A program made the translations under genes and the position numbers. Below, piece after piece: positions 15,964-24,345 of a stretch of DNA of 64,000 nucleotides (the first letter of the stretch is position 1; each line of letters begins with the position of its first letter). The notes beneath the pieces are model-generated. The model did not search any database and was not told the DNA's origin. It saw only the letters and a list, made by a program, of their open reading frames with translations. The stretch spans positions 2,046,001 through 2,110,000 of the forward strand of contig CAXXSS010000001.1 of the NCBI GenBank assembly GCA_963676865.2. Reading direction: 5' to 3'. This DNA is from JAAYUD01 sp963676865 (GTDB taxonomy: Bacteria; Bacteroidota; Bacteroidia; Bacteroidales; Bacteroidaceae).

Positions 15964-18420
15964 ATGAGTGAAAATTCAATCGGCCAAACGCCGCCGTTCG
16001 AAATGACTTACTGCCCTTCCATCTCGAGAGTACAGGGCACCATAACCTTAACCAAGTATCATGAACTCACCACCACGGGATTCGTGCGCACGCAGATAGA
16101 AGCCATTCGGCAGGCAGCTGCCGAGGGCGACAAAGAGCGTTGCGCCACCCTCAAGCGGTCGCTTCCCGCTGTCATCGTGGGCGCCGTGTTCGAGGGACAA
16201 CGCAAGAAAGAGGGCTTTCGCCGCGGACTGTGCCAACTGGTGCTCGACGTGGACAAGCTCGACGCTCCGCAATTGGCGGAACTCACCAGCTGCCTGCGCA
16301 AGGATCCTATTGTGCACTACTTCAATATCAGTCCCAGCGGCAACGGCGTGAAAATATTCATAGGCTACACCACCGAATCGGGCGAAATACCCACCGACTG
16401 GCCCACCTACGAGGCGCTCCACCATGCCGCCTACGACTACGTGGTAGAAGCCTTCCGCCAGTGTTACGGCTACGACGTCGATACCACCGGCCGCGACCCT
16501 ATGCGCATCTGCTTCCTCTCGTACGACCCCGAGGCGTACTACAATCCGCAACCTCAGACCGTGGTGGTGGACTTCGATGCTGCCACCTGCTCGTCGCGTG
16601 GGGAAGCCAAAGGAGAGGAGGGCGAGCCTGCCGCCACCGCCAAACCGCCTACGTATCTGTTCGAAGGCAAGTCGAAAGAGAACCTCGAATCGCTGCTCAC
16701 ACTCACACGTGCCAGCGAAGATCGCCTGGACGCCCTCTTCGTCATCATCTGCAAAAACCTCTATAGCGCGGGCGACCGATTCAAAGATGGCAGCCGCAAC
16801 GACTTCGTCTACAAGGCAGCGTGCAAACTCAACAAGTATGGCATACCCCGCGATAAAGCCCTAATGATCATTCCGCGCTCCATGTACAAAATCATCGAGA
16901 TAGAGACCGACGCGTCGTTCGAGAAAACGGTTGTGACGCCGCTCCCCACCGCCGAAGTGGAAAGTACGGTGAAGAGTGCCTACGACAACAACCGCGCCGA
17001 GCACGCCACCACCAAACTGTTTGCCCCGCTCATGAAGCACATCTACCTGCAAGTAGAGATACAGCGCACCGTATGGCTGCGCAAGAACCTGCTGTCGCTC
17101 CGAATCGAATACTGCCGCCGCACCGATCGCAAACTCACGGGTAAGGAGCACTACAAAGAGTTTGACGACAACCTCGAAAATCACTTCTCCCTGCGACTCA
17201 AAGAAATGGGACATAACGTTAACCCCAAACAGGTGCACGAGCTGGTCAACTCGCCCTTCACGCCGCCGTTCGACCCCGTAGAGACCTACCTCGAATCGCT
17301 TCCCGAATGGGATGGATCCGACCACATTGGCCGCTTTGCCGACTCCGTCTGTACCAACGATCCCGACCGCTTCCGGCGGCTGCTCACCATGTGGTACGTG
17401 GGCATGATCAAGTCCTACCGCGACGACGACATCACCAACCACATCGTCATCGTACTTTACAGTGCCGGCGGCGGTATAGGCAAAACCTTCTTCATAGACC
17501 GCATATTGCCGCCCGAACTACAGCAGGCCGTCCATCAGGGCATGGTACAAGCCGAAAAAGACTCGATCGAGAAGCTCTCCACGTGTCTGGTCATCAGCAT
17601 CGACGAGCTCAACCACTTCAAGCGCGACGAGATGCAGGAACTCAAGGAACTCATCACCCGCAAGTTAGTGGACTTCCGCATCAACTACGACCGCTTCGGA
17701 CACCTGCATCCCCACCGCGCCTCGTTTATTGCCACGTGCAACAGCACCAATTTCATGAGCGATCCCTCGGGCAACCGCCGTTTCCACGTGTTCGAAGTCA
17801 CCAGTGTCGACATGGACTATCAGGCAGACTATGGGCAGCTCTTCGCCCAAGTCATCCATTTGTACAACACGGGCTTCAAATACTATTTCACGCCTCAGGA
17901 GCAGGAAGAACTCGCCGCCTACAACTACCAGTTTGAGGACAACGATGCCGAATATGATTTTCTGGTGGAATATGTGCGCAAATATTCCGGCAACTGTAAG
18001 CAACGAAAAACGCATACCGCAACCGAAATATTGCAGAGAATGAAATTCTTCTTCCCCGAGACCGTTATCGACAAAGCCGCACAAATAAGGATGGGCAAGG
18101 CTCTGGCACGTCGTAATTATCAATACATAAAAGATAGAAATGGAAAGCTGTACGAATGCTACTTGCTCACTGCCGAGCAAGCTGAGTATTGCGTTCAATA
18201 CAAGAGTACCACTACGTATCTGGATGTTCTTTTCGACAAATTCGTGCCGAAAGAAATACTCTTAGCAGGCGACAATGCCAAGATTGCAGACATCTACAAA
18301 GCGCGCGAATGTCTAGATCAGACAGATGGGAAATTCAAAGAAGCCCAAAAGCTTTATGATGAATATATTCGAAGCGAAAGAGGAATAAACCTTACAAATG
18401 ACAACCTGTTACCTTTCTGA
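15964..18420 (+). CDS. BT4734/BF3469-type VirE protein (primase-like N-terminus, VapE-like helicase)
   Basis: Protein of 818 residues with an N-terminal VirE_N/BT4734-like domain (about 15-190, containing GLCQLVLDVDKLD and FNISPSGNGVKIFIGYTT), a middle primase-C-like helical region (about 235-330), and a VapE/virulence-E superfamily 3-like helicase domain (about 420-640). The helicase P-loop is GGGIGKT at 502-508, with the acidic Walker B CLVISIDELNHFKRDE and TCNSTNFMSDPSGNRRFHVFEV downstream. It resembles phage and island replication primase-helicases. Its function in Bacteroides is unknown. The first about 660 codons are clearly GC-rich, while the last about 150 codons and the following 6 kb are AT-rich, suggesting a mosaic 3' end. 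Confidence 0.9.
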   Translation: MSENSIGQTPPFEMTYCPSISRVQGTITLTKYHELTTTGFVRTQIEAIRQAAAEGDKERCATLKRSLPAVIVGAVFEGQRKKEGFRRGLCQLVLDVDKLDAPQLAELTSCLRKDPIVHYFNISPSGNGVKIFIGYTTESGEIPTDWPTYEALHHAAYDYVVEAFRQCYGYDVDTTGRDPMRICFLSYDPEAYYNPQPQTVVVDFDAATCSSRGEAKGEEGEPAATAKPPTYLFEGKSKENLESLLTLTRASEDRLDALFVIICKNLYSAGDRFKDGSRNDFVYKAACKLNKYGIPRDKALMIIPRSMYKIIEIETDASFEKTVVTPLPTAEVESTVKSAYDNNRAEHATTKLFAPLMKHIYLQVEIQRTVWLRKNLLSLRIEYCRRTDRKLTGKEHYKEFDDNLENHFSLRLKEMGHNVNPKQVHELVNSPFTPPFDPVETYLESLPEWDGSDHIGRFADSVCTNDPDRFRRLLTMWYVGMIKSYRDDDITNHIVIVLYSAGGGIGKTFFIDRILPPELQQAVHQGMVQAEKDSIEKLSTCLVISIDELNHFKRDEMQELKELITRKLVDFRINYDRFGHLHPHRASFIATCNSTNFMSDPSGNRRFHVFEVTSVDMDYQADYGQLFAQVIHLYNTGFKYYFTPQEQEELAAYNYQFEDNDAEYDFLVEYVRKYSGNCKQRKTHTATEILQRMKFFFPETVIDKAAQIRMGKALARRNYQYIKDRNGKLYECYLLTAEQAEYCVQYKSTTTYLDVLFDKFVPKEILLAGDNAKIADIYKARECLDQTDGKFKEAQKLYDEYIRSERGINLTNDNLLPF

Positions 18421-18497
18421 CCAGTTTTTAAAGCGTTTTTCAAAAAAGCAGAAATAAAGGTCAAAATGGCTCTTTTGTAAAAAAGCAAATTATAATA

Positions 18498-18539
18498 TAA
18501 AGGCTTGCATGAATATCAAATTGTTATTGCAAGCCTTTA
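18498..18539 (+). terminator. terminator hairpin after the VirE-like gene
   Basis: TAAAGGCTTGCA (18498-18509) pairs exactly with TGCAAGCCTTTA (18528-18539) and is followed by TTATTAT. It starts 78 bp after the stop codon. Confidence 0.75.
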
Positions 18540-18676
18540 TTATGTATCAATATGAAAAATAGTTGCCATCACACTTTTATAGCACAGATCTCACTTTCCT
18601 GGAAAATGGGGAAAAAACTGGTCAACTCAAAAATCGCAGTCACAATATACTACGAGTTCGAAAATCGACATACCTC

Positions 18677-18837
18677 TGCGGAATGTGCGGAATAGGATTC
18701 CTATCTCCTTTATTTTTTTTATTTTATATTTTTATGTAATTATATTTTATTAAAATAGAGTATCATAATGATAAACGTGCAATACGTCGATAAAAAAAAT
18801 ATTAAGTTTATAGGATTCCTATTCCGCACATTCCGCA
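18677..18837. repeat. 28-bp inverted repeats enclosing an AT-rich 105-bp core (MITE-like)
   Basis: The arms 18677-18704 (TGCGGAATGTGCGG...) and 18810-18837 are inverted copies with one mismatch. The core is nearly all A/T and has no gene; the ORF at 18768-18974 crosses the right arm and is not credible. I see no target-site duplication. Confidence 0.75.
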
Positions 18838-18950
18838 CTTTTAGTAAAATAAGACAACATGAAACGATTTTGCTTTACCCATCATTCACACCGGTATCCG
18901 CACCTGCGCCACCTCCCTTTTCGGGGTATGACACGCACCGAGTGCCAAAA

Positions 18951-19074
18951 ATCAACCGTATGTCGCAGCGGTAACTAACGGATGTTGTTGAAGAAACTAA
19001 CGTTAGTTGTCATGATAACTTCCGTTAGTTACCGCAATAACTAACGGAAGTTATGGTCGCGAGATACGTTAGTT
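18951..19074 (+). repeat. 124-bp six-unit palindrome array, copy 1
   Basis: Six 14-bp near-palindromes start at 18951, 18973, 18995, 19017, 19039 and 19061, each separated by 8 bp (period 22). The first unit is ATCAACCGTATGTC and the third is the perfect palindrome AACTAACGTTAGTT. Spacers are GCAGCGGT, GTTGAAGA, GTCATGAT, ACCGCAAT and ATGGTCGC. The orientation, marked by the ATCAACCG end, is inverted relative to copies 2 and 3. Confidence 0.95.
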
Positions 19075-19377
19075 ATTGGTGTTCCTATGTTCTCTCTCGA
19101 GTACAGAAAGATTGTTGAGGCATCCAAATGCGAGGAGTTTTACAAAATCTACAGGCATGTGCACTGTTTTTTGAGTGTCGGTAGTGATATTGGATGTTTT
19201 CTTTCTTTATGTAAAATTTCTTCATGCACCACATGAATGTGTAGGGCTTATTGTAAAAAGTGTTGCAATAATCTGCATCATTCTAATATATTGTAGCTAT
19301 CTGCTCATTTATGCCAACTTAAAGAATGAGGATAGGTCATTTTTATTAAAAACGATCGAAATATTGAGAATTATTTG

Positions 19378-19385
19378 TATATTTG
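19378..19385 (+). promoter_or_regulatory. -7 promoter box for the GIY-YIG gene
   Basis: TATATTTG matches TAnnTTTG. Its position leaves almost no leader before ATG 19399 but about 25 nt before ATG 19417, which supports the latter start. Confidence 0.5.
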
Positions 19386-19416
19386 TAAATTCAAAAATAT
19401 GAATCTCATTTTTATA

Positions 19417-19830
19417 ATGAAAAAATATAATTTAAATTTTAAGGGCTATTGGCTAGATTCTAGTAAAGAAGGTATTCCAAACATTTGTGGAATATATCTA
19501 GTATACACATGCACCTATAATGCTGACAAAGAAACAGTAAAGCTAATTGATTTAATATATATTGGACAATCTGTAGATGTCAATATGCGTATAAAAGATC
19601 ACGATAGGTATAAGGATTTTCTGCGCGAATTAAAAGATAATGAAATCTTATGTTATTCCGTTGCTGAAGTTGAGCAAACTGATTTAGATATTGTAGAAAA
19701 CGCATTGATATATGCGCAAAAGCCAAAGCTTAATGACGATTTGAAAGGTGCCTATAAACATGAGGCTGCAGAGTTTTATTTGGAAGGGAAGTGTCAATTT
19801 ATGAAATATCTAAATTTTACAATTAAGTAA
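19417..19830 (+). CDS. GIY-YIG nuclease domain protein
   Basis: Protein of 137 residues consisting essentially of one GIY-YIG endonuclease domain. From ATG 19417 the motifs are G25-I26-Y27 in CGIYLVY, Y48-I49-G50 in LIYIGQS, Arg58 in VNMRIKDH, the metal-binding Glu94 in DIVENALIYA, and Asn106 in KPKLND. All residues expected for catalysis are present, so it should be able to cut DNA or RNA. It has its own -7 box, and its stop overlaps the start of the cyclase-like gene (TAATG), so the two are translationally coupled. The region is much more AT-rich than the VirE gene before it, indicating acquisition. A defence or mobile-element role is inferred. Confidence 0.85.
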   Translation: MKKYNLNFKGYWLDSSKEGIPNICGIYLVYTCTYNADKETVKLIDLIYIGQSVDVNMRIKDHDRYKDFLRELKDNEILCYSVAEVEQTDLDIVENALIYAQKPKLNDDLKGAYKHEAAEFYLEGKCQFMKYLNFTIK

Positions 19831-20579
19831 TGGCTAAGCACATAAGATCACAAATAACAGAGATACCAATACTAGAAGAAGCCCCAAGCTGGGATGATGA
19901 TGCGAATAGACTGATTTTATATGCAGATATCATGGGCTTTTCGCATCGAGTTACTGAAAGTAATCATCAAAAATTAAAGACTGACTTGCTGAACTTTAAC
20001 CGTGCTTGGAGTACAAAAATACTGCCTCTTCAAAAAGGAGACTACCTTAGAAGTGTGCAATTCTCAGATTCTATTCTTATTGTCGTAAATGGGACAAACG
20101 AAAAGATGTTTAATTTAATTAGCAAGGCTGCCGTATGTTTGATGCAGTCTGCAATTAGCCTTGAATTCCCTATAAAGGGAGTTATTGCTCAGGGAAAGTT
20201 TACTTATGATAAGGATAGAGAACTTTACTTTGGATTGCCATTAGTTGAAGCTTATCAATTGCATGATGAAATATACTACTATGGGATTGTTGTACATCAT
20301 TCTGCAGAACAAACCGTGAAAAAATATATGGATGTAACAAGGCCATATACAAAAACAAAGGTTAACTTAAAAAGAGGTAAGACATCACATTATCATCTTT
20401 CGTGGCATCTTTTAAATCAAGATTTAAGTAAAGGTAATATAAGAAAACTAGCAGATAAATGGCTTGACAAAATAGAAGAAAGTGTTTCTGGGACTCCTCG
20501 CATTTATGTTGATAATACAAGAGAGGTCGTATCTAGCGATGATAAAGAATGGCCATCTATAAGCGAAGAAAACCTTTGA
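19830..20579 (+). CDS. class III nucleotide cyclase-like protein coupled to the GIY-YIG nuclease
   Basis: Protein of 249 residues with the layout of a class III adenylate/guanylate cyclase homology domain (about 27-165). LILYADIMGFSHR has the first metal-binding Asp (D33) and VQFSDSILIVV the second (D80), followed by PIKGVIAQGKFTYD and FGLPLVEAYQLHD in the positions of the IGIxxG and GxxVNxAxRL motifs. The Asn and Arg that stabilise the transition state in classical cyclases are not in that last motif, so it may make an unusual nucleotide, or bind rather than make one. The C-terminal about 80 residues are unassigned. Translational coupling to the nuclease gene suggests a sensor/effector pair; Pycsar-type cyclases are the nearest known analogy, not an identification. 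Confidence 0.6.
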   Translation: MAKHIRSQITEIPILEEAPSWDDDANRLILYADIMGFSHRVTESNHQKLKTDLLNFNRAWSTKILPLQKGDYLRSVQFSDSILIVVNGTNEKMFNLISKAAVCLMQSAISLEFPIKGVIAQGKFTYDKDRELYFGLPLVEAYQLHDEIYYYGIVVHHSAEQTVKKYMDVTRPYTKTKVNLKRGKTSHYHLSWHLLNQDLSKGNIRKLADKWLDKIEESVSGTPRIYVDNTREVVSSDDKEWPSISEENL

Positions 20580-21106
20580 TACTAACAATCTTTGGATATT
20601 GAAAACTTACAGATTTGTATAATTTAGAAATACATTACCTACTTAAATGCCATTTTCATTATGTGGTGATTTATTGAAATAGCAGTTTTTATATAACCTT
20701 GGACAAGATACCCCCCCAAAAAAAAGCAAAAATAGTCATTAAGAGTGAGTAATTGAGAGTATAAATACTTATTTTATTGAAAAAAGAAGCCTAATTTCAA
20801 TAACAACTTGATTACTATTGAAAAACCTATCGAAAACATTACCAGTAATGAATCGGACTTCCTTCAGCATGTAAAAGGGAAACATTAATTGAAGTTATAA
20901 TGTAACCATTAACACGCAACAACCCTGTTATATTTTATTTAGCTTTGCAATTTCTTGTTGTGCTTTTGTTCACCTATATGATAAAGGTATTTGGTGATAA
21001 TATAGCTAAATATTACCATTATAAGTCATCGTAGCGCGTACAAAGGTAACATGCTCTATTTACCACATCACTCACATTGTTGATAGCAGAACCTTTGTAC
21101 CTTGCT
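20580..21106. other. AT-rich intergenic region, nothing recognised
   Basis: I see no ORF, RNA fold or repeat that I can support in these 527 bases between the convergent cyclase-like and P-loop genes. The only notable feature is a run of eight C followed by A-rich sequence at about 20710. Confidence 0.6.
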
Positions 21107-21523
21107 TTAATCAATCATTCTGCGCAACATTTTTGCCGTTGCCATTTCAACTTCTGTTCTCAAATCACCTGGCCAATATTTTGTATTGGGACATTGCCGC
21201 CATTCGACACTTTCAAAACCACATTCCGATACAAAAGCATTTAGCCTGTTTGCAGGTTCGCCCTTACTACGAGAACCGAATATAGCGACATCGAAATTAT
21301 TCTGATTTACATACTCTATAGCCTTTCCGATCTCATAACCGTTGTCACCTGCAGGGCAAATACAAACGGTCTTGCCATTAACAAGAAACGTGAACTTTTT
21401 GTCAGAAATTTCCTTGTGTTCAATCTCATGACCAAGTTCATGAGCAATCATTTCAATAAGCATTCTCAAAGAATGAGTCTTGCCAACATTTGCGGCACCA
21501 TATAATCCTATTATTCTTTTCAT
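21107..21523 (-). CDS. small P-loop NTPase
   Basis: Protein of 138 residues beginning MKRIIGLYGAANVGKTHSLR, with a Walker A GAANVGKT at 9-16 in the first strand-loop-helix of a P-loop domain. It continues with CICPAGDNGYEIGKAI and FDVAIFGSRSKGEPANRL, the latter in the position of a Walker B/sensor strand. I do not recognise a named family; kinase-like or GTPase-like functions are possible. A longer ORF reaches back to 21652, but it overlaps the preceding gene and ATG 21523 starts exactly at the fold. It follows the 103-residue gene at 21615-21926 on the same strand with a 91-bp gap and probably works with it. Confidence 0.65.
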   Translation of the reverse strand: MKRIIGLYGAANVGKTHSLRMLIEMIAHELGHEIEHKEISDKKFTFLVNGKTVCICPAGDNGYEIGKAIEYVNQNNFDVAIFGSRSKGEPANRLNAFVSECGFESVEWRQCPNTKYWPGDLRTEVEMATAKMLRRMID

Positions 21524-21614
21524 ATCACTAATCTGTTGTAAAGTTACTACTTTTACCAATACCGACCCTATTTTTTTCATCAGTAAGCTAATCTGCTGGG
21601 AAGCGCAGTGAATA

Positions 21615-21926
21615 CTATTTAATCCAACTGGCATTAGGCACATCATTTCCAAATATATCTTTACTTATAACATCTTTACCTCTAGTTATACCAAGTTGTG
21701 CTTGGTTATCACCTAAAAATTGTGCTATTTGCGAGTGTACGTACCGGAATTGACCGGTTTGAGTTTTACATTGTGCAAGTGCTTCGATATATTCAGATTC
21801 GTAACGCTTTGCGAAGTGCTGAATAAATTGATGAGAATCGAATACCTTTCCATCAATATCATTTATAACAGCTTGCAACTCTCCGCTTACAAGTAATTCT
21901 TTGAGAAATTCATTTATACTTTCCAT
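21615..21926 (-). CDS. hypothetical protein upstream of the P-loop gene
   Basis: Protein of 103 residues, soluble and mostly helical (INEFLKELLVSGELQAVIND, then QFIQHFAKRYESEYIEALA). I do not recognise it. The conserved-looking C-terminal part (ITRGKDVISKDIFGNDVPNA) is polar and loop-rich. It lies upstream of the P-loop gene in the same direction, and a possible -7 box is about 107 bp before its start. The pair has the size and arrangement of a small accessory module such as a toxin/antitoxin or defence pair, but nothing in the sequence proves that. Confidence 0.55.
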   Translation of the reverse strand: MESINEFLKELLVSGELQAVINDIDGKVFDSHQFIQHFAKRYESEYIEALAQCKTQTGQFRYVHSQIAQFLGDNQAQLGITRGKDVISKDIFGNDVPNASWIK

Positions 21927-22032
21927 GATTCAATAAATTGTTTTATTATTTAGGACAAGTAAAACTACACAAAAAGATTTAAATAATTTACAAAACTATC
22001 AGATTATTTTTGAAAGAATGTTCAAAAACATA

Positions 22033-22040
22033 CAAATATA
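22033..22040 (-). promoter_or_regulatory. possible -7 box for the 21615-21926 gene
   Basis: The minus strand reads TATATTTG, fitting TAnnTTTG, 107 bp before ATG 21926. I see no clear -33 box. Confidence 0.35.
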
Positions 22041-22155
22041 AGTCGGATAGATTAATCCATTAGTACCTTATTCGGTAATTATACCATAATATTCACAGGA
22101 AGGATAGAATAAAGAAAATACCGAAAACAAAATAGTATGTCATTCATCTCTTCTG

Positions 22156-22262
22156 CTAGTAGCAGATATTGCAAACTCTTCTACTCTTATTCTGAGTAAA
22201 TTCAGACTCATGGCTCTAATATTATCGGCATTGGTACCGTATCGTGCACAACACTGGTGCCG
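22156..22262 (-). pseudogene. remnant of the small secreted CxxC protein gene
   Basis: On the minus strand this stretch encodes fragments matching the C-terminal half of the intact gene at 24473-24727. One frame reads CARYGTNADNIRAMSL against CRGLNRCSADVRTVSL, and after a frameshift another reads RVCNICY-stop against RACKICY-stop. There is no signal peptide or start. Confidence 0.65.
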
Positions 22263-22410
22263 ATTTACCGAAACATAAATTTCACGATCTTTTCTCATCA
22301 TAGACATCTTATCAAATGCACGTATCTACTGAATGAATGTTGTCTTTATCTTTCAAAACTACGTAAGAACCTTATCAACAAAAGCTAACATACATTGCAT
22401 TTAATAAATC

Positions 22411-23562
22411 TCATATAGCATTTGTTTTTTTAACAGCGGATAGAAACTTATTCCTATTATTTTCCCAAACGATAGCATCGTCAATATCTTCAAAATCAAA
22501 TAAAGTTATAATTCTTTCTTTGAACTTATTTAAGGCGCTTCGAACATGTTTGTCATCATCAATGACTATTGACATCTTATTTGGATTAATCGTGCCTTTA
22601 ATTTCAGAGATACTAAAATTGGGCGTTATAATTGTGGAATATTCTGATCTCAAAACCCAAGCAGCTCCCATCTCATTCATACAAGCAGGGCTAGAATAAT
22701 ATTTTTTAGAGAGCACAAAAACAACATAAATATTAGCATTTTGAAATTTGCTTCTGAGAGAATCATAAATATCCTCTCCTTCATCTATTCCAAACCCTTC
22801 AACAGAACTACAAAAAAGATTACTCTTATTGAATCCTAGAGTTTGTAATAAAGCAACAAAAGGCTCTACAAAATATTCATCTTCTGATGAATGGCTTATA
22901 AAAAGGCAAGGTTTCTTAAATATACGATCCTTGCTCATTTGTTCAAGGGCTTGGGTATCTCCTTGTTTGATTTTATTCAGCATAACATAATACGAAGATT
23001 GTATTTCATGAAAATTATCTGAAAGACTATATCCATTTCCAGCATTATTAACCCCCCGAAATTTTGCCATATCTACATCGTCGGTAGTAAAGGATTTCGA
23101 AAAAAGAGCTAATGAGATGCTATACCAATTATGATAAGCTCCAATGCATTCTTCTGAATTCATATCATTAGAAGTATAACTTTGATATATCGAAAATGCA
23201 CGTTCAGCAGATTCAATGTCATTCTGCATCTTGCTTTCTAATTCCGAATTATCTAACCCTTGAGGTAATGCTTTACATCCTTCTAAAATTCCTATCATTT
23301 TATCTAAAGGTTCGGGACAAAAATGATTGTTCGATTTTTCAAATGCTTCTGTCGCATTATTGAATTGTTTTATACATGGATCATTGGAATAATTAATATT
23401 CAAGAAACGAAAACAGGTCGATGCCCATGAATGATATTGAGCAGCATCTTTCAACTTATACACAGCATATGACCTCCATACGTTGGAAGGAGGATTGACA
23501 TATTCTAGCCCTTGCCTTATTACCCTTCCCTGCTCAATTAAGGTATCAATATTAATATTCAT
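22411..23562 (-). CDS. TIR-domain protein
   Basis: Protein of 383 residues with an uncharacterised helical N-terminal region (about 1-210, rich in Trp, Tyr and Cys) and a C-terminal TIR domain (about 217-345). The first strand and loop read CLFISHSSEDEYFVEPFVAL, and NANIYVVFVLSKKYYSSPAC is followed by MNEMGAAWVL, where Glu297 is the conserved residue that acts as the catalytic Glu in NAD-cleaving TIR domains. Stand-alone bacterial TIR proteins often deplete NAD in anti-phage defence or act as effectors of small-molecule signals. The cyclase-like gene lies 1.8 kb away on the other strand, so a link to it is only speculation. A -7 box lies upstream at 23660. Confidence 0.85.
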   Translation of the reverse strand: MNINIDTLIEQGRVIRQGLEYVNPPSNVWRSYAVYKLKDAAQYHSWASTCFRFLNINYSNDPCIKQFNNATEAFEKSNNHFCPEPLDKMIGILEGCKALPQGLDNSELESKMQNDIESAERAFSIYQSYTSNDMNSEECIGAYHNWYSISLALFSKSFTTDDVDMAKFRGVNNAGNGYSLSDNFHEIQSSYYVMLNKIKQGDTQALEQMSKDRIFKKPCLFISHSSEDEYFVEPFVALLQTLGFNKSNLFCSSVEGFGIDEGEDIYDSLRSKFQNANIYVVFVLSKKYYSSPACMNEMGAAWVLRSEYSTIITPNFSISEIKGTINPNKMSIVIDDDKHVRSALNKFKERIITLFDFEDIDDAIVWENNRNKFLSAVKKTNAI

Positions 23563-23659
23563 ACTTAGAACTATTTAATTTATCGATATTCCGTTGGATT
23601 CCCATTCACCATTTCCGGTGATATCCGTTCACTTGCTTGGTGATCTTCAGTAACGGTAG

Positions 23660-23667
23660 CAAAATTA
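23660..23667 (-). promoter_or_regulatory. -7 promoter box for the TIR gene
   Basis: The minus strand reads TAATTTTG, about 98 bp before ATG 23562. Confidence 0.45.
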
Positions 23668-24137
23668 ATATTTCTTTCTTAAATTCTCACCATTTGAGGT
23701 CATATTCTATTGTCTTATACACTAATCTGTCCAAACAGGCTTCTACAATAAGATCACTTTGGAAGACATTATACTGGATATTAATCTCCCTCTGCCCATA
23801 AGGAGGATACCGAAGGTCTTACTTGGAAGTTATAAATTACCCAACTAATTGTTTATAAATTTATTATTGAAACGTAAATTTGCAAGAAAAGATCGTTGTA
23901 TGATAGATAGAGTACTCGGATATAATATTTCTTCAAAGGAATTTCTAAATGGGCGAAACTTTCGGGAGCATCTTTTGGGCAATGCTTCGCAGTATATAAT
24001 GGCGATAAGGAGATGAAGACTTCGAATAGAACGGTACTTAAGTGGTGAAATAACGATAGCAGCAGTTGTTCAGCCCACGGTATGAGATGCGTGCAAAAGT
24101 AACATTCGACAAATTGGTGCAATTGAAAACTTTAGCT

Positions 24138-24145
24138 TACCTTTG
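24138..24145 (+). promoter_or_regulatory. -7 promoter box of the small-RNA candidate
   Basis: TACCTTTG matches TAnnTTTG exactly. It is followed within about 10 bp by a structured segment that contains no ORF. Confidence 0.55.
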
Positions 24146-24149
24146 CAAA

Positions 24150-24250
24150 ACGAAAAGTGCCCGCATCGGCTATGTCTCGATGTACTGCACTCTAAAACGG
24201 AATAAGAAGCCTTCCCTTGTCGGAGGGCTTCGCTGTTTTATTCCGTTTAT
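24150..24250 (+). ncRNA. candidate small RNA of about 100 nt
   Basis: The segment starts just after a good -7 box. It can form a first stem-loop at about 24157-24190 (GTGC with GCAC and CATCG with CGATG) and then a long hairpin whose outer arms AAACGGAATAA (24195-24205) and TTATTCCGTTT (24238-24248) are exactly complementary. Inside the hairpin, GAAGCCTTCC faces GGAGGGCTTC with one G-U pair. The promoter/hairpin layout between genes, without a reading frame, fits an intergenic small RNA. I do not recognise a named family. Confidence 0.5.
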
Positions 24251-24345
24251 TTGCAAACCATAACAAAGTTGTCTATGTTGTGGCTTGGTTGGATGCAAAC
24301 CTACCATAGCGCAATACTGCAACTAATGTTAATATCTCGCTAAGT

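Noticed and set aside
16048..17442. long minus-strand ORFs antisense to the VirE-like gene
   Set aside because: They arise from the GC-rich codons of the sense gene; translations are Val/Gly-rich without domain features.
18768..18974. 68-codon ORF
   Set aside because: It crosses the right arm of an inverted repeat and ends inside the 124-bp element; the sequence is explained by those repeats.
18951..19074. CRISPR array
   Set aside because: Repeats of 14 bp with 8-bp spacers are far too short, the spacers are conserved between copies, and no cas gene is present.
19175..19402. 75-codon hydrophobic ORF before the GIY-YIG gene
   Set aside because: Starts and ends in AT-rich DNA, overlaps the -7 box of the nuclease gene, and has no homologue I recognise; a real small membrane protein is possible but unsupported.
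19830..20579. naming the cyclase-like gene as a Pycsar cyclase
   Set aside because: Only the two metal-binding Asp motifs are clear, no known Pycsar effector adjoins it, and the nucleotide product cannot be inferred from the sequence alone.
23853..24122. 89-codon minus-strand ORF
   Set aside because: No recognisable domain, signal peptide or ribosome-binding site; it lies in AT-rich intergenic DNA beside the small-RNA candidate.
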